Made by a program: the position numbers and the translations under genes | Shown here: positions 19,168 to 27,774 of the stretch, piece by piece | Position numbering within the stretch: position 1 is the first letter of the stretch | Layout of the letters: every line of letters begins with the position of its first letter | Assembly: GCF_000203935.1 (NCBI RefSeq) | Contig: NC_008577.1 | Span: 682,001 to 746,000 of the forward strand | Direction: 5' to 3' | Length of the DNA stretch: 64,000 nt | DNA from: Shewanella sp. ANA-3 | GTDB lineage: Bacteria > Pseudomonadota > Gammaproteobacteria > Enterobacterales > Shewanellaceae | The notes under the pieces: model-generated | Seen by the model: only the letters and a program-made list of their open reading frames with translations | Told to the model about the DNA's origin: nothing | Databases searched by the model: none

Positions 19168-20475
19168 TTGTTTGATCGTTATGAGGCGGGAGAAACAGCG
19201 GTTCTTGTCCATATCGACTTTTCCGATGAGGAACGCCGGGAAGACTTAGTCGAGTTACAGCTATTAGTCGAGTCAGCTGGAGCACGCTCAGTCGGGGTCA
19301 TTACTGGAAGTCGACGCTCACCAGACCGTAAGTTTTTTATTGGTTCTGGTAAAGCCGAGGAGTTAGCTGCATTAGTGGCTGCGACCGAGGCGAATGTGGT
19401 TATTTTCAATCACGCCTTGAGTCCTGCTCAAGAGCGAAACCTTGAACAGGTGTGTCAGTGCCGTGTATTGGACCGAACCACGCTGATCTTGGATATTTTC
19501 GCTCAACGTGCTCGGACCCATGAAGGTAAGTTACAGGTGGAGCTAGCGCAATTGCGCCACATGTCGACGCGTCTTGTGCGTGGTTGGACTCACCTTGAGC
19601 GCCAAAAAGGTGGTATCGGTTTACGCGGTCCGGGTGAAACCCAGCTAGAAACCGATAGACGTTTGCTCAGGGGCCGTATTAAAAATATCAATAAACGCTT
19701 AGAGCGTGTTGATAAACAACGTGAGCAGAGTCGCCGCGCCCGTAAGCGTAGTGACATGCCAACAGTCTCATTAGTGGGTTATACCAACGCGGGCAAGTCA
19801 ACGCTGTTTAATGCCTTAACCTCATCTGATGTTTATGCAGCCGACCAGCTATTTGCCACACTCGATCCCACATTGAGAAAGTTAGATCTGCCCGACGGTG
19901 CCGTGATTTTAGCGGACACTGTAGGTTTTATTCGCCATTTACCACACGATCTGGTTGCCGCGTTCAAGGCAACACTGCAGGAAACGCGTCAAGCGGATTT
20001 ATTGCTGCATATCGTTGATTGTGCTGATGAAAACATGGCGGATAACTTCGAGCAGGTGCAAAACGTGCTCGAAGATATCGATGCAGCCGAAGTGATGCAG
20101 TTGGTCGTTTGTAATAAAATCGACCTGCTTGAGGATGTCACGCCGCGCATCGAATACGATGAACACGGTAAGCCCGTGCGCGTCTGGCTTTCGGCACAAA
20201 AACGTTTGGGATTTGATCTGCTCCTGAAGGCAATCACCGAGTTGATTGGTGAAGTCATTCATGAGTTTACACTTAAGATTCCGGCTACTGCTGGACATTA
20301 TCTTGGCCAGTTTTATCGACTGGATGCGATACAGCAGAAAGAGTACGACGATCTGGGGAACTGTATTTTGTCTGTTCGTTTATCGGATGCCGATTGGCGC
20401 CGATTAGCTAAACAGAGTCAGGGTGAGTTAGAAACCTTTATCTTCGATCCGTCGACAGAAAAGGCTGTTTGTTAA
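19168..20475 (+). CDS. hflX: Ribosome-associated GTPase HflX
   Basis: A 435-residue GTPase that splits stalled ribosomes under stress. The N-terminal HflX domain includes HALSPAQERNLE and GGIGLRGPGETQLETDRR, followed by a coiled linker and the G domain with G1 (GYTNAGKSTLFNAL), G3 (DTVGFIRHLP) and G4 (CNKIDLL). The start is a TTG at 19168 supported by GAGGAG 8-9 bp upstream and by alignment of MFDRYEAGETAVLVHI with E. coli HflX. It follows hfq by 23 bp. Confidence 0.95.
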   Translation: MFDRYEAGETAVLVHIDFSDEERREDLVELQLLVESAGARSVGVITGSRRSPDRKFFIGSGKAEELAALVAATEANVVIFNHALSPAQERNLEQVCQCRVLDRTTLILDIFAQRARTHEGKLQVELAQLRHMSTRLVRGWTHLERQKGGIGLRGPGETQLETDRRLLRGRIKNINKRLERVDKQREQSRRARKRSDMPTVSLVGYTNAGKSTLFNALTSSDVYAADQLFATLDPTLRKLDLPDGAVILADTVGFIRHLPHDLVAAFKATLQETRQADLLLHIVDCADENMADNFEQVQNVLEDIDAAEVMQLVVCNKIDLLEDVTPRIEYDEHGKPVRVWLSAQKRLGFDLLLKAITELIGEVIHEFTLKIPATAGHYLGQFYRLDAIQQKEYDDLGNCILSVRLSDADWRRLAKQSQGELETFIFDPSTEKAVC

Positions 20476-20511
20476 TAATCTAATTTATTTCATCCACTTA
20501 TGGAGTGCTAA

Positions 20512-21657
20512 ATGGCTTGGAACGAGCCCGGTAACAAGGGTAATGATCCTTGGGGAAATAAAGGTGGTAACGACAAAGGACCACCAGACCTTGATGAGGT
20601 TTTTCGTAATCTTTCAAAACGCTTTGGCGGCAAAGGCAATGGCTCATCAGGCCAGAGCTTTAGTTCGTTCAGCTTAATCATCATTCTTGCCATCGCTTTT
20701 GTTGTTTGGGGACTCTCGGGTTTTTACACCATTAAAGAAGCTGAGCGTGGTGTTGCGCTGCGTTTTGGTCAGCACATTGGTGAGGTGGGACCTGGTCTGC
20801 ATTGGAAGGCTACGTTTATAGACCAGATTTATCCCGTTGATGTGCAATCTGTTCGCTCCATTCCTGCTTCTGGCAGCATGTTGACCTCAGATGAAAACGT
20901 CGTGAAGGTCGAGCTGGACGTACAGTATCGTATTCTTGATGCGTATTCTTATCTGTTCAGTGCCGTTGATGCGAATGCCAGCTTACGCGAAGCCACAGAC
21001 AGTGCGCTGCGTTATGTTATCGGCCACAACAAGATGGACGATATTCTGACCACGGGTCGTGATGCGATTCGTCGCGATACTTGGAAAGAACTCGAGCGCA
21101 TCATTGAGCCGTACAAATTAGGCTTAGCCATTGTTGACGTTAACTTTTTGCCTGCGCGTCCACCTGAAGAAGTGAAAGATGCTTTCGACGATGCGATTGC
21201 GGCACAAGAAGACGAACAACGCTTTATCCGTGAAGCCGAAGCTTATGCCCGTGAAGTTGAGCCTAAAGCGCGCGGTGAAGTTGAGCGTATGGCGCAACAA
21301 GCGAATGCCTATAAAGAGCGTGAAATTCTTGAAGCTCGCGGTAAAGTGGCTCGTTTCGAGTTACTGTTGCCTGAGTACCAAGCGGCACCTGAAGTGACCC
21401 GCAAGCGTTTGTATCTCGATGCAATGCAACAGGTGATGACAGATACCAACAAGGTACTGATCGACGCGAAGAACAATGGCAATTTAATGTATTTGCCTTT
21501 AGACAAGTTAATGAAAGAGAAGCCTGTGACTACGCCAGAGGTTGAGCATAAGGCTCAGCAGAACGTCAATTCTTCATCTATGTCAACGACTCGCATTGGT
21601 GAGCCTTTGAGTGGACGCCCTTCTCGCGAGGACCGTGCTCGCCAAGGGAGGGAGTAA
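20512..21657 (+). CDS. hflK: FtsH modulator HflK (SPFH membrane protein)
   Basis: A 381-residue inner-membrane protein that forms the HflKC cage around the protease FtsH. It has a Gly/Asn-rich cytoplasmic N-terminus (WGNKGGNDKGPPDLDEVFRN), one membrane helix (about residues 58-80), a periplasmic SPFH/Band-7 domain and a long C-terminal coiled coil. It is followed by hflC with a 3-bp gap, so the two are translated together. Confidence 0.95.
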   Translation: MAWNEPGNKGNDPWGNKGGNDKGPPDLDEVFRNLSKRFGGKGNGSSGQSFSSFSLIIILAIAFVVWGLSGFYTIKEAERGVALRFGQHIGEVGPGLHWKATFIDQIYPVDVQSVRSIPASGSMLTSDENVVKVELDVQYRILDAYSYLFSAVDANASLREATDSALRYVIGHNKMDDILTTGRDAIRRDTWKELERIIEPYKLGLAIVDVNFLPARPPEEVKDAFDDAIAAQEDEQRFIREAEAYAREVEPKARGEVERMAQQANAYKEREILEARGKVARFELLLPEYQAAPEVTRKRLYLDAMQQVMTDTNKVLIDAKNNGNLMYLPLDKLMKEKPVTTPEVEHKAQQNVNSSSMSTTRIGEPLSGRPSREDRARQGRE

Positions 21658-21660
21658 TCC

Positions 21661-22554
21661 ATGGGTAGATTAAGTATTGTTCTGATTGCCATCGTATTAG
21701 GCATAGGTCTGTCATCTGTGATGGTGGTTAACGAAGGCGAACGTGCGATTGTGGCGCGTTTCGGTGAAATCGTTAAAGACAAGGTTGACGGCAAACCAGT
21801 GACCCGCGTTTTCGCCCCTGGCATACACTTTAAAGTGCCGGTGATCGATAAAGTGAAGTTACTCGATGCGCGTATCCAAACCTTAGATGGTGCAGCGGAT
21901 CGTTTCGTCACCTCTGAGAAGAAAGATTTGATGGTCGACTCCTATGTGAAGTGGCGTATTTTCGACTTCGAAAAATACTACCTCTCCACTAACGGTGGTA
22001 TTAAGTCGAATGCCGAGACCTTACTACAACGTAAGATCAACAACGACTTACGTACCGAGTTTGGTCGCCGCACTATCAAAGAAATCGTTTCTGGTAAACG
22101 CGATGAGCTGCAAAATGATGCGTTAGAAAACGCCTCTGAAAGCGCTAAAGACTTAGGTATTGAAGTGGTTGATGTGCGTGTGAAGCAAATCAACCTACCT
22201 GCAAACGTGAGTAACAGTATTTACCAACGTATGCGTGCCGAGCGTCAAGCGGTTGCTAAAGAGCATAGAGCACAGGGTAAAGAGCAGTCTGAAATTATCC
22301 GTGCGACCATTGATGCCAACGTGACCGTGAAGATTGCCGAAGCCGAGCGTAAAGCCTTAACCATCCGCGGTGAAGGTGATGCGCAAGCCGCGAAAATTTA
22401 TTCTGATGCTTACAGTAAAGATCCCGAGTTTTTCAGCTTCTTACGTAGCTTAGATGCTTACCGTGCGAGTTTCTCCGGTAACTCTGACGTCATGGTATTA
22501 GAACCTGATAGCGAGTTCTTCAAATATATGAAGAGCACTTCACCTAAGAAGTAA
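21661..22554 (+). CDS. hflC: FtsH modulator HflC (SPFH membrane protein)
   Basis: A 297-residue partner of HflK. One N-terminal membrane anchor (about residues 3-22) is followed by an SPFH/Band-7 domain and an Ala/Glu-rich helix (EAERKALTIRGEGDAQAAKI). It assembles with HflK and FtsH and regulates turnover of membrane proteins. A terminator lies about 20 bp after the stop and closes the operon. Confidence 0.95.
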   Translation: MGRLSIVLIAIVLGIGLSSVMVVNEGERAIVARFGEIVKDKVDGKPVTRVFAPGIHFKVPVIDKVKLLDARIQTLDGAADRFVTSEKKDLMVDSYVKWRIFDFEKYYLSTNGGIKSNAETLLQRKINNDLRTEFGRRTIKEIVSGKRDELQNDALENASESAKDLGIEVVDVRVKQINLPANVSNSIYQRMRAERQAVAKEHRAQGKEQSEIIRATIDANVTVKIAEAERKALTIRGEGDAQAAKIYSDAYSKDPEFFSFLRSLDAYRASFSGNSDVMVLEPDSEFFKYMKSTSPKK

Positions 22555-22573
22555 GCAATCAATAGTGTATTGA

Positions 22574-22604
22574 AATGGGTCCTGAAAACAGGGCCCATTT
22601 TTTT
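22574..22604 (+). terminator. Rho-independent terminator after hflC
   Basis: An 11-bp stem with one G-U pair (22574-22584 with 22589-22599), an AAAA loop and a run of seven or more T. Confidence 0.92.
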
Positions 22605-22922
22605 ATCTGCAGGAAAATGTAAAGTGACAAAATGGGAGTTGGAGTTATATTAGCAATGCATGGATTATGCCGACCTCACAGTCCATTTGCTCAAAAAGTA
22701 TATCAAAACGATTAAAATCGCTTAATAATTGTGCTTTTTTTGTCCATTTTTTAAAAAACACGCAATCTCCCTAACTTAGTTGAGTGTTTTCACTATGATC
22801 TGCTTCTAATTTTTAGCTATAATGAGCCCCGCTTCAAACTTCGATTTTTGCCCATGGTGATAACTAGGTGGCAGAAAGTCTTTGAAAAACAAAAATTCCA
22901 ACACCCTCTGGGAGATAAGTGG
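22605..22922 (+). promoter_or_regulatory. Upstream region of petABC
   Basis: A gap of about 318 bp rich in A and T. TATAAT at 22818-22823 is a likely -10 element, but no good -35 lies 16-18 bp upstream. Several T and A tracts (around 22735-22760) could be UP-like or curved DNA. No open frame with coding character is seen. Confidence 0.4.
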
Positions 22923-23513
22923 ATGAGCAATGCGCCAGTCGATACCGGACGTCGCAGATTCCTGACAGCCGCAACCGCCGTAGTAGGTGGTGCTGGTGCC
23001 GTCGCTGTAGCGGTTCCTTTCATCAAGTCATGGAATCCGAGTGCCAAGGCGAAAGCTGCAGGTGCGCCGGTAGAAGTAAATATCAGTAAAATTGAGCCAG
23101 GTCAGCTGATCCGTGTTGAATGGCGTGGTAAACCTGTATGGGTTGTCCGTCGCACAGAAGCAGTGATTAATGAACTGCCAACACACGACGATAAGCTAAG
23201 AGATCCAGCGTCTGCAGAAATGCAACAACCTGAATATGCAACAAATCCTCTGCGTTCTATTAAGCCAGAGTATTTTATTGCCGTCGGTATTTGTACCCAC
23301 CTAGGATGTTCACCAACTTATTTACCAGATTCATTTGGTGAGCAAGTTCAAGGCGTGACTTCTGGTTTCTTCTGTCCATGTCATGGTTCTAAGTTCGATA
23401 TGGCGGGCCGCGTATTCCAAGGCGTTCCAGCTCCATTGAACCTAGTTATCCCTCCACATCAATACGTTGATGATGGCACCGTTATCATCGGTGTAGATAA
23501 AGGAGTGGCGTAA
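22923..23513 (+). CDS. petA: Ubiquinol-cytochrome c reductase, Rieske iron-sulfur subunit
   Basis: A 196-residue subunit of the cytochrome bc1 complex. A twin-arginine signal/anchor (GRRRFLTAATAVVGG) leads to a periplasmic Rieske domain whose [2Fe-2S] ligands lie in CTHLGC and CPCHGS. It passes electrons from quinol to cytochrome c1. The start at 22923 follows GGAG (22911-22914) by 8 bp; the frame is open further upstream, but that extension lacks homologous character. The stop overlaps the petB start. Confidence 0.95.
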   Translation: MSNAPVDTGRRRFLTAATAVVGGAGAVAVAVPFIKSWNPSAKAKAAGAPVEVNISKIEPGQLIRVEWRGKPVWVVRRTEAVINELPTHDDKLRDPASAEMQQPEYATNPLRSIKPEYFIAVGICTHLGCSPTYLPDSFGEQVQGVTSGFFCPCHGSKFDMAGRVFQGVPAPLNLVIPPHQYVDDGTVIIGVDKGVA

Positions 23514-24727
23514 TGGTTAAGAATTTAATTAATTGGATCGATGCGCGTATCCCAATGACGGCGACTTATAACCGTCACGTGGGTCAGTATGCGACGCCAA
23601 CTAACTTTAACTTCTGGTACTTCTTCGGTTCATTAGCCATGTTGGTATTGGTTAACCAATTACTGACGGGTATTTGGTTGACCATGAACTATGTACCAAC
23701 AGCAGAAGGTGCGTTCGCCTCTGTTGAATACATCATGCGTGACGTAGAGTACGGCTGGTTATTGCGTTATATGCACTCAACGGGTGCGTCTGCATTCTTC
23801 GTGGTGATCTACTTACATATGTTCCGTGGTCTGATTTACGGTTCATATCAAAAACCTAGAGAACTGCTGTGGCTATTCGGTATGTTGATTTTCCTCGTGC
23901 TGATGGCTGAAGCCTTTATGGGTTACTTGCTACCATGGGGACAAATGTCTTACTGGGGCGCGCAGGTAATTATTTCTCTGTTCGGTGCTATCCCTGTTAT
24001 CGGTGATGACTTAACCCTGTGGATCCGTGGTGACTACGTGATCTCTGGCGCGACACTGAACCGTTTCTTCGCTCTGCACGTTATCGCACTGCCATTAGTG
24101 TTAGTGGTTTTAGTGTTCTTACACTTAATCGCGCTGCACGAAGTGGGTTCAAACAACCCAGACGGTATCGAAATCAAGAAGAACAAAGACGAGAATGGCT
24201 GGCCAGTTGATGGTATTCCATTCCACCCATACTACACAGTTAAAGACATTATGGGTGTTGCGGGCTTCCTGATCGTGTTCTGTTACGTGCTGTTCTTCAT
24301 CCCAGAAGGCGGCGGTTACTTCCTTGAGAAGCCAAACTTTGAAGCGGCTAACCCAATGAAGACCCCAGAGCACATTGCACCTGTGTGGTACTTCACTCCG
24401 TTCTACGCCATCTTACGTGCTGTTCCCGATAAATTGGGCGGTGTGGTAATGATGGGTCTGTCGATTGCAGTACTGTTCGTATTGCCTTGGTTAGACCGTT
24501 GTAAAGTGAAGTCAATTCGCTACCGCAGCACGCTGCACAAATTGAACATCGCTCAGTTCGCTGTATCGTTCATCGTCTTAGGTTACTTAGGCGCTGTACC
24601 TGCAACACCAGAGCTGACTATTGTTGCACGTATCTTCACTGTGACGTATTTCGGCTACTTCTTATTACTGTGGTTATACAGCAAAAATGAGAAAACTAAG
24701 CCTGTTCCAGCGAGGTTGACACACTAA
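23513..24727 (+). CDS. petB: Ubiquinol-cytochrome c reductase, cytochrome b subunit
   Basis: A 404-residue integral membrane protein with eight helices that binds two b hemes by paired His residues (for example HSTGASAFFVVIYLHMFRG and FALHVIALPLVLVVLVFLH). The quinone-oxidising motif PEW is seen as APVWY, and the family block GYLLPWGQMSYWGAQVI is present. ATGG overlaps the end of petA and its stop overlaps petC, showing tight coupling. Confidence 0.95.
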   Translation: MVKNLINWIDARIPMTATYNRHVGQYATPTNFNFWYFFGSLAMLVLVNQLLTGIWLTMNYVPTAEGAFASVEYIMRDVEYGWLLRYMHSTGASAFFVVIYLHMFRGLIYGSYQKPRELLWLFGMLIFLVLMAEAFMGYLLPWGQMSYWGAQVIISLFGAIPVIGDDLTLWIRGDYVISGATLNRFFALHVIALPLVLVVLVFLHLIALHEVGSNNPDGIEIKKNKDENGWPVDGIPFHPYYTVKDIMGVAGFLIVFCYVLFFIPEGGGYFLEKPNFEAANPMKTPEHIAPVWYFTPFYAILRAVPDKLGGVVMMGLSIAVLFVLPWLDRCKVKSIRYRSTLHKLNIAQFAVSFIVLGYLGAVPATPELTIVARIFTVTYFGYFLLLWLYSKNEKTKPVPARLTH

Positions 24728-25425
24728 TGAAAAAATTACTGATTGCATTAGTTACATTGATCCCGACGCTGGCAATGGCCGCGAGTGGACACAATGTACA
24801 TTTAGAAAAAGCCAATGTTGATCTGCATGATAAGGCTTCTTTAGAGCGTGGTCTGGACATGTTCCAACACTATTGCTCTGGTTGTCACAGCACTCAGTAT
24901 CAACGCTATGAGCGTGTGGCGAACGATATCGGTATTTCAGCCGATGATATGCGTAGCAAGTACATGTTTACCGATGCCAAAATCGGTGAACTGATGCAAA
25001 ACGCAATTCCACACAAAGATGCAGCTAAGTGGTTCGGTGCAACACCACCAGACTTAACCTTAGTCGCACGTGTTCGTGGCGAAGATTGGGTGTATTCATA
25101 CCTCAAGGGCTTCTACAAAGACCCAAGCCGTCCATTCGGCGTAAACAACACTGTCTTCCCATCTGTGGGTATGCCACACGTTCTTGAAGAACTGCAAGGC
25201 ACACCTGTTAAGCAAGAAGATGGCACTATTGTGGTCTCTGGTGGTAAGTTAAATGCAGAAGAGTATGACCAAGCAGTTCGTGATATCACTGGCTTCTTAG
25301 TCTATTCGGCTGAACCTGTTAAGTTAGAGCGTCAAGCTTTAGGTTGGTGGGTACTTGGATTCCTGTTTATCTTCTTTATTGTGGCCTACCTCTTGAAGAA
25401 AGAGTACTGGAAAGATGTACACTAG
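24727..25425 (+). CDS. petC: Ubiquinol-cytochrome c reductase, cytochrome c1 subunit
   Basis: A 232-residue c-type cytochrome. A signal peptide (MKKLLIALVTLIPTLAMAAS) is followed by the heme motif CSGCH in HYCSGCHSTQYQRY, the axial Met region, and a C-terminal membrane anchor (WWVLGFLFIFFIVAYLL). It accepts electrons from the Rieske protein and passes them to soluble cytochromes. It ends the petABC operon. Confidence 0.95.
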   Translation: MKKLLIALVTLIPTLAMAASGHNVHLEKANVDLHDKASLERGLDMFQHYCSGCHSTQYQRYERVANDIGISADDMRSKYMFTDAKIGELMQNAIPHKDAAKWFGATPPDLTLVARVRGEDWVYSYLKGFYKDPSRPFGVNNTVFPSVGMPHVLEELQGTPVKQEDGTIVVSGGKLNAEEYDQAVRDITGFLVYSAEPVKLERQALGWWVLGFLFIFFIVAYLLKKEYWKDVH

Positions 25426-25461
25426 GCACCAATAACGGGTAAAATATAGTATCCGCATAGT

Positions 25462-25500
25462 GTAAACGGGGGGCTTTGCCCCTCGTTTACTTTTGTTTTA
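25462..25500 (+). terminator. Rho-independent terminator after petC
   Basis: GTAAACG (25462-25468) pairs with CGTTTAC (25484-25490) and the stem is extended by G/C pairs; a T-rich tail follows. Confidence 0.85.
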
Positions 25501-25521
25501 TTTCGACTCTGGAGGGTATCA

Positions 25522-26151
25522 ATGGCTGTTGCTGCCAACAAACGCTCTGTCATGACACTGTTTTCAGGTGCTGATGATCTGTATAGCCATCAAGTGCGTA
25601 TCGTGTTAGCTGAGAAAGGGGTTACTGTTGATGTTTTACAGGTCGACCCAAACGAAATGCCTGAAGATTTACTTGAAGTAAATCCTTATAACTCAGTGCC
25701 AACCTTATTAGATCGTGAACTCGTTCTGTATGAATCACGTATCATCATGGAATACTTGGATGAACGTTTCCCTCATCCGCCGTTGATGCCTGTTTACCCA
25801 GTATCTCGCGGCCAAAGCCGTTTGATGATGCACCGCATCGATACTGACTGGTATTCACTCGTTGACCGTATTCGCAAAGGCGATCGCGCCGAAGCGGCCC
25901 GTAAAGAACTGACTGAAAGCTTACTTTCAATCGCGCCAGTATTTGGTGAAATGCCTTACTTTATGAGCGAAGAATTCGGTTTAGCGGATTGCTACCTCGG
26001 CCCATTATTATGGCGTTTACCTGTATTAGGTATCGAGTTAGACAGCCGCGTAGCGAAAGACATCAAAGCCTACATGACACGTATTTTCGAGCGTGAATCA
26101 TTTAAAGCTTCGTTGACTGAAGCTGAACGCGAAATGCGCATGGGAATGTAA
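25522..26151 (+). CDS. sspA: Stringent starvation protein A
   Basis: A 209-residue glutathione S-transferase-fold protein that binds RNA polymerase and regulates stationary-phase genes. The thioredoxin-like N-domain (MTLFSGADDLYSHQVRIVLA) and helical C-domain are typical. The family segment PHPPLMPVYPVSRGQSRLMM is present. GGAGGG lies just upstream of the ATG. It overlaps sspB by one base. Confidence 0.95.
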   Translation: MAVAANKRSVMTLFSGADDLYSHQVRIVLAEKGVTVDVLQVDPNEMPEDLLEVNPYNSVPTLLDRELVLYESRIIMEYLDERFPHPPLMPVYPVSRGQSRLMMHRIDTDWYSLVDRIRKGDRAEAARKELTESLLSIAPVFGEMPYFMSEEFGLADCYLGPLLWRLPVLGIELDSRVAKDIKAYMTRIFERESFKASLTEAEREMRMGM

Positions 26152-26588
26152 TGAAAGCGTTGACTCCAAATCGTCCTTATTTACTCAGGGCTTACTACGA
26201 TTGGTTGATGGACAACCAATTAACGCCTCACGTTGTCGTGGATGCCTTTGTGAAAGGCACCCAAGTACCACAGCAGTACGTGAAGGATGGCCAGATCGTA
26301 TTAAATATCGCGGCCAGCGCGGTGGGCAATTTGCAAATTGGTAATGAATTTGTGGAGTTCAATGCGCGTTTCGGTGGTGTACCTCAACAGGTATTATTGC
26401 CAATGGCCTCGATTGTGGCCATTTACGCCCGTGAAAATGGTGCAGGGACTGTCTTCGATATTGAAGATGCGTACTTAGTCGAAGAAGAAGCCGAATCGAC
26501 CTTGTCTGTTATCGAGACAAACGAGAAGCCAACCGAACCAACGGATGAGCCGCCTAAGCGTCGCAGTCATTTAACCTTAGTTAAATAG
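26151..26588 (+). CDS. sspB: ClpXP protease specificity-enhancing factor SspB
   Basis: A 145-residue adaptor that delivers ssrA-tagged proteins to ClpXP. The conserved substrate-binding domain (RPYLLRAYYDWLMDNQLTPH) covers residues 1-110. An acidic, flexible linker leads to the C-terminal ClpX-binding tail (SHLTLVK), equivalent to the E. coli tail. It is translationally coupled to sspA (TAATGA overlap). Confidence 0.95.
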   Translation: MKALTPNRPYLLRAYYDWLMDNQLTPHVVVDAFVKGTQVPQQYVKDGQIVLNIAASAVGNLQIGNEFVEFNARFGGVPQQVLLPMASIVAIYARENGAGTVFDIEDAYLVEEEAESTLSVIETNEKPTEPTDEPPKRRSHLTLVK

Positions 26589-26616
26589 GTTACTTGCACC
26601 CTGTTCTATACTCTTG

Positions 26617-26646
26617 AAAGCCAGTCTATCGACTGGCTTTTTATTG
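26617..26646 (+). terminator. Rho-independent terminator after sspB
   Basis: A 10-bp perfect stem (26617-26626 with 26631-26640), TATC loop and T-rich tail. Confidence 0.9.
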
Positions 26647-26743
26647 GATAAAAGTTTAATCCGCGCAAAGGCCTGTGGTAGCATTTGCGCCGCATTTCAG
26701 CCGTGGAGTGCATCGACTTACCATTTGAGCCAATGGATTTTGT

Positions 26744-27319
26744 ATGTTGCTAATGATCGACAATTACGACTCTTTCACCTTTAACTTAGTGCAGTATTTT
26801 CAGCAGTTAGGGCAAGAGATCGTGGTTAAACGCAATGATGAAATCAGCTTAGCGGAAATCGAGGCGCTGGCACCGAGCCATTTAGTCATCTCTCCTGGCC
26901 CCTGTTCGCCTAATGAGGCGGGGATTTCCCTCGCGGCGATTGAGCATTTTGCCGATCGTTTACCCATCCTGGGTGTGTGTTTAGGGCATCAAGCTATGGC
27001 GCAGGTGTTTGGCGCCAAGGTTGTGCGAGCGCAGCGTGTGATGCATGGCAAAGTCAGTACAATTGGCCATACTGGCGAGCGCCTGTTTAAAGGCTTAAAT
27101 CAGCCATTAACTGTCACCCGCTACCATTCACTGCTGGTCGATGCTATCCCTGAGGGATTTGTGCTGGACGCTTGGTTTGACGACCCAACCCATGGTCGCG
27201 AAATCATGGCCATGAGCCATAAGCAGCTGCCACTCTTTGGCGTGCAATTTCACCCCGAATCAATTTTGACCGAGCAAGGCCATGAATTGTTGGCAAATTT
27301 CTTGTCGCAATCGGCTTAG
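26744..27319 (+). CDS. pabA: Aminodeoxychorismate/anthranilate synthase component II (glutamine amidotransferase)
   Basis: A 191-residue class I glutamine amidotransferase. The start [19 protein letters not shown], the nucleophile Cys in [15 protein letters not shown] and the His-Glu pair in [15 protein letters not shown] form a complete triad. It supplies ammonia to PabB for p-aminobenzoate (folate) synthesis. TrpG has the same fold, but the lack of other trp genes and the nearby argD/astC, as in E. coli pabA-argD, favour PabA. Confidence 0.88.
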   Translation: MLLMIDNYDSFTFNLVQYFQQLGQEIVVKRNDEISLAEIEALAPSHLVISPGPCSPNEAGISLAAIEHFADRLPILGVCLGHQAMAQVFGAKVVRAQRVMHGKVSTIGHTGERLFKGLNQPLTVTRYHSLLVDAIPEGFVLDAWFDDPTHGREIMAMSHKQLPLFGVQFHPESILTEQGHELLANFLSQSA

Positions 27320-27346
27320 ATTAAATCCAAAAGATCTATTCAGCTC

Positions 27347-27629
27347 TAGGGCGTGTTGACGTTTCAGGGGTGTTTTTGCAGCAATTTGGTGGGCGTTTAT
27401 GCAAGGCAAAGTCCGTGTAGTGTAGTTATTCTACATAAACGGACGATAACGCGGCAGAAACGTCCGCCAAATGCTGCCCGAAGGGGTCGTCTGGCAAGCC
27501 CTTGAGCTTACTTCCGGTCATAAGAGGAGCTCGTCATTTGAGTAGAATAACTACACTTCATTCCTCGTTTCGCGAGCATGAGCTTGCCAGAACGAACAAA
27601 ATTCAACCTCGAAACGTCAACACGCCCTA
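27347..27629. mobile_element. 283-bp MITE-like element with nested inverted repeats
   Basis: Perfect 19-bp terminal inverted repeats (27347-27365 and 27611-27629, beginning TAGGGCGTGTTGACGTTTC) bound a 283-bp non-coding segment. Inside, a perfect 16-bp inverted repeat (27419-27434 and 27542-27557) is nested. AGCT occurs on both flanks (27342-27345, 27630-27633) and could be a target duplication, though it is one base offset on the left. No transposase frame is present. It looks like a non-autonomous element or genus-specific intergenic repeat. Confidence 0.72.
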
Positions 27630-27774
27630 AGCTTTGTTACAAGATTTCTCCTCCTTTTAAGCAAATATGTCGTCCAAGTGTGATATAACTGCCGCAAAAC
27701 GACGCTTGCCCACTCGCGTTGGAGGCTACTCCATAGTGTTGCTAGGGCTGCGATAACAATAAAAGGAAGGACGA

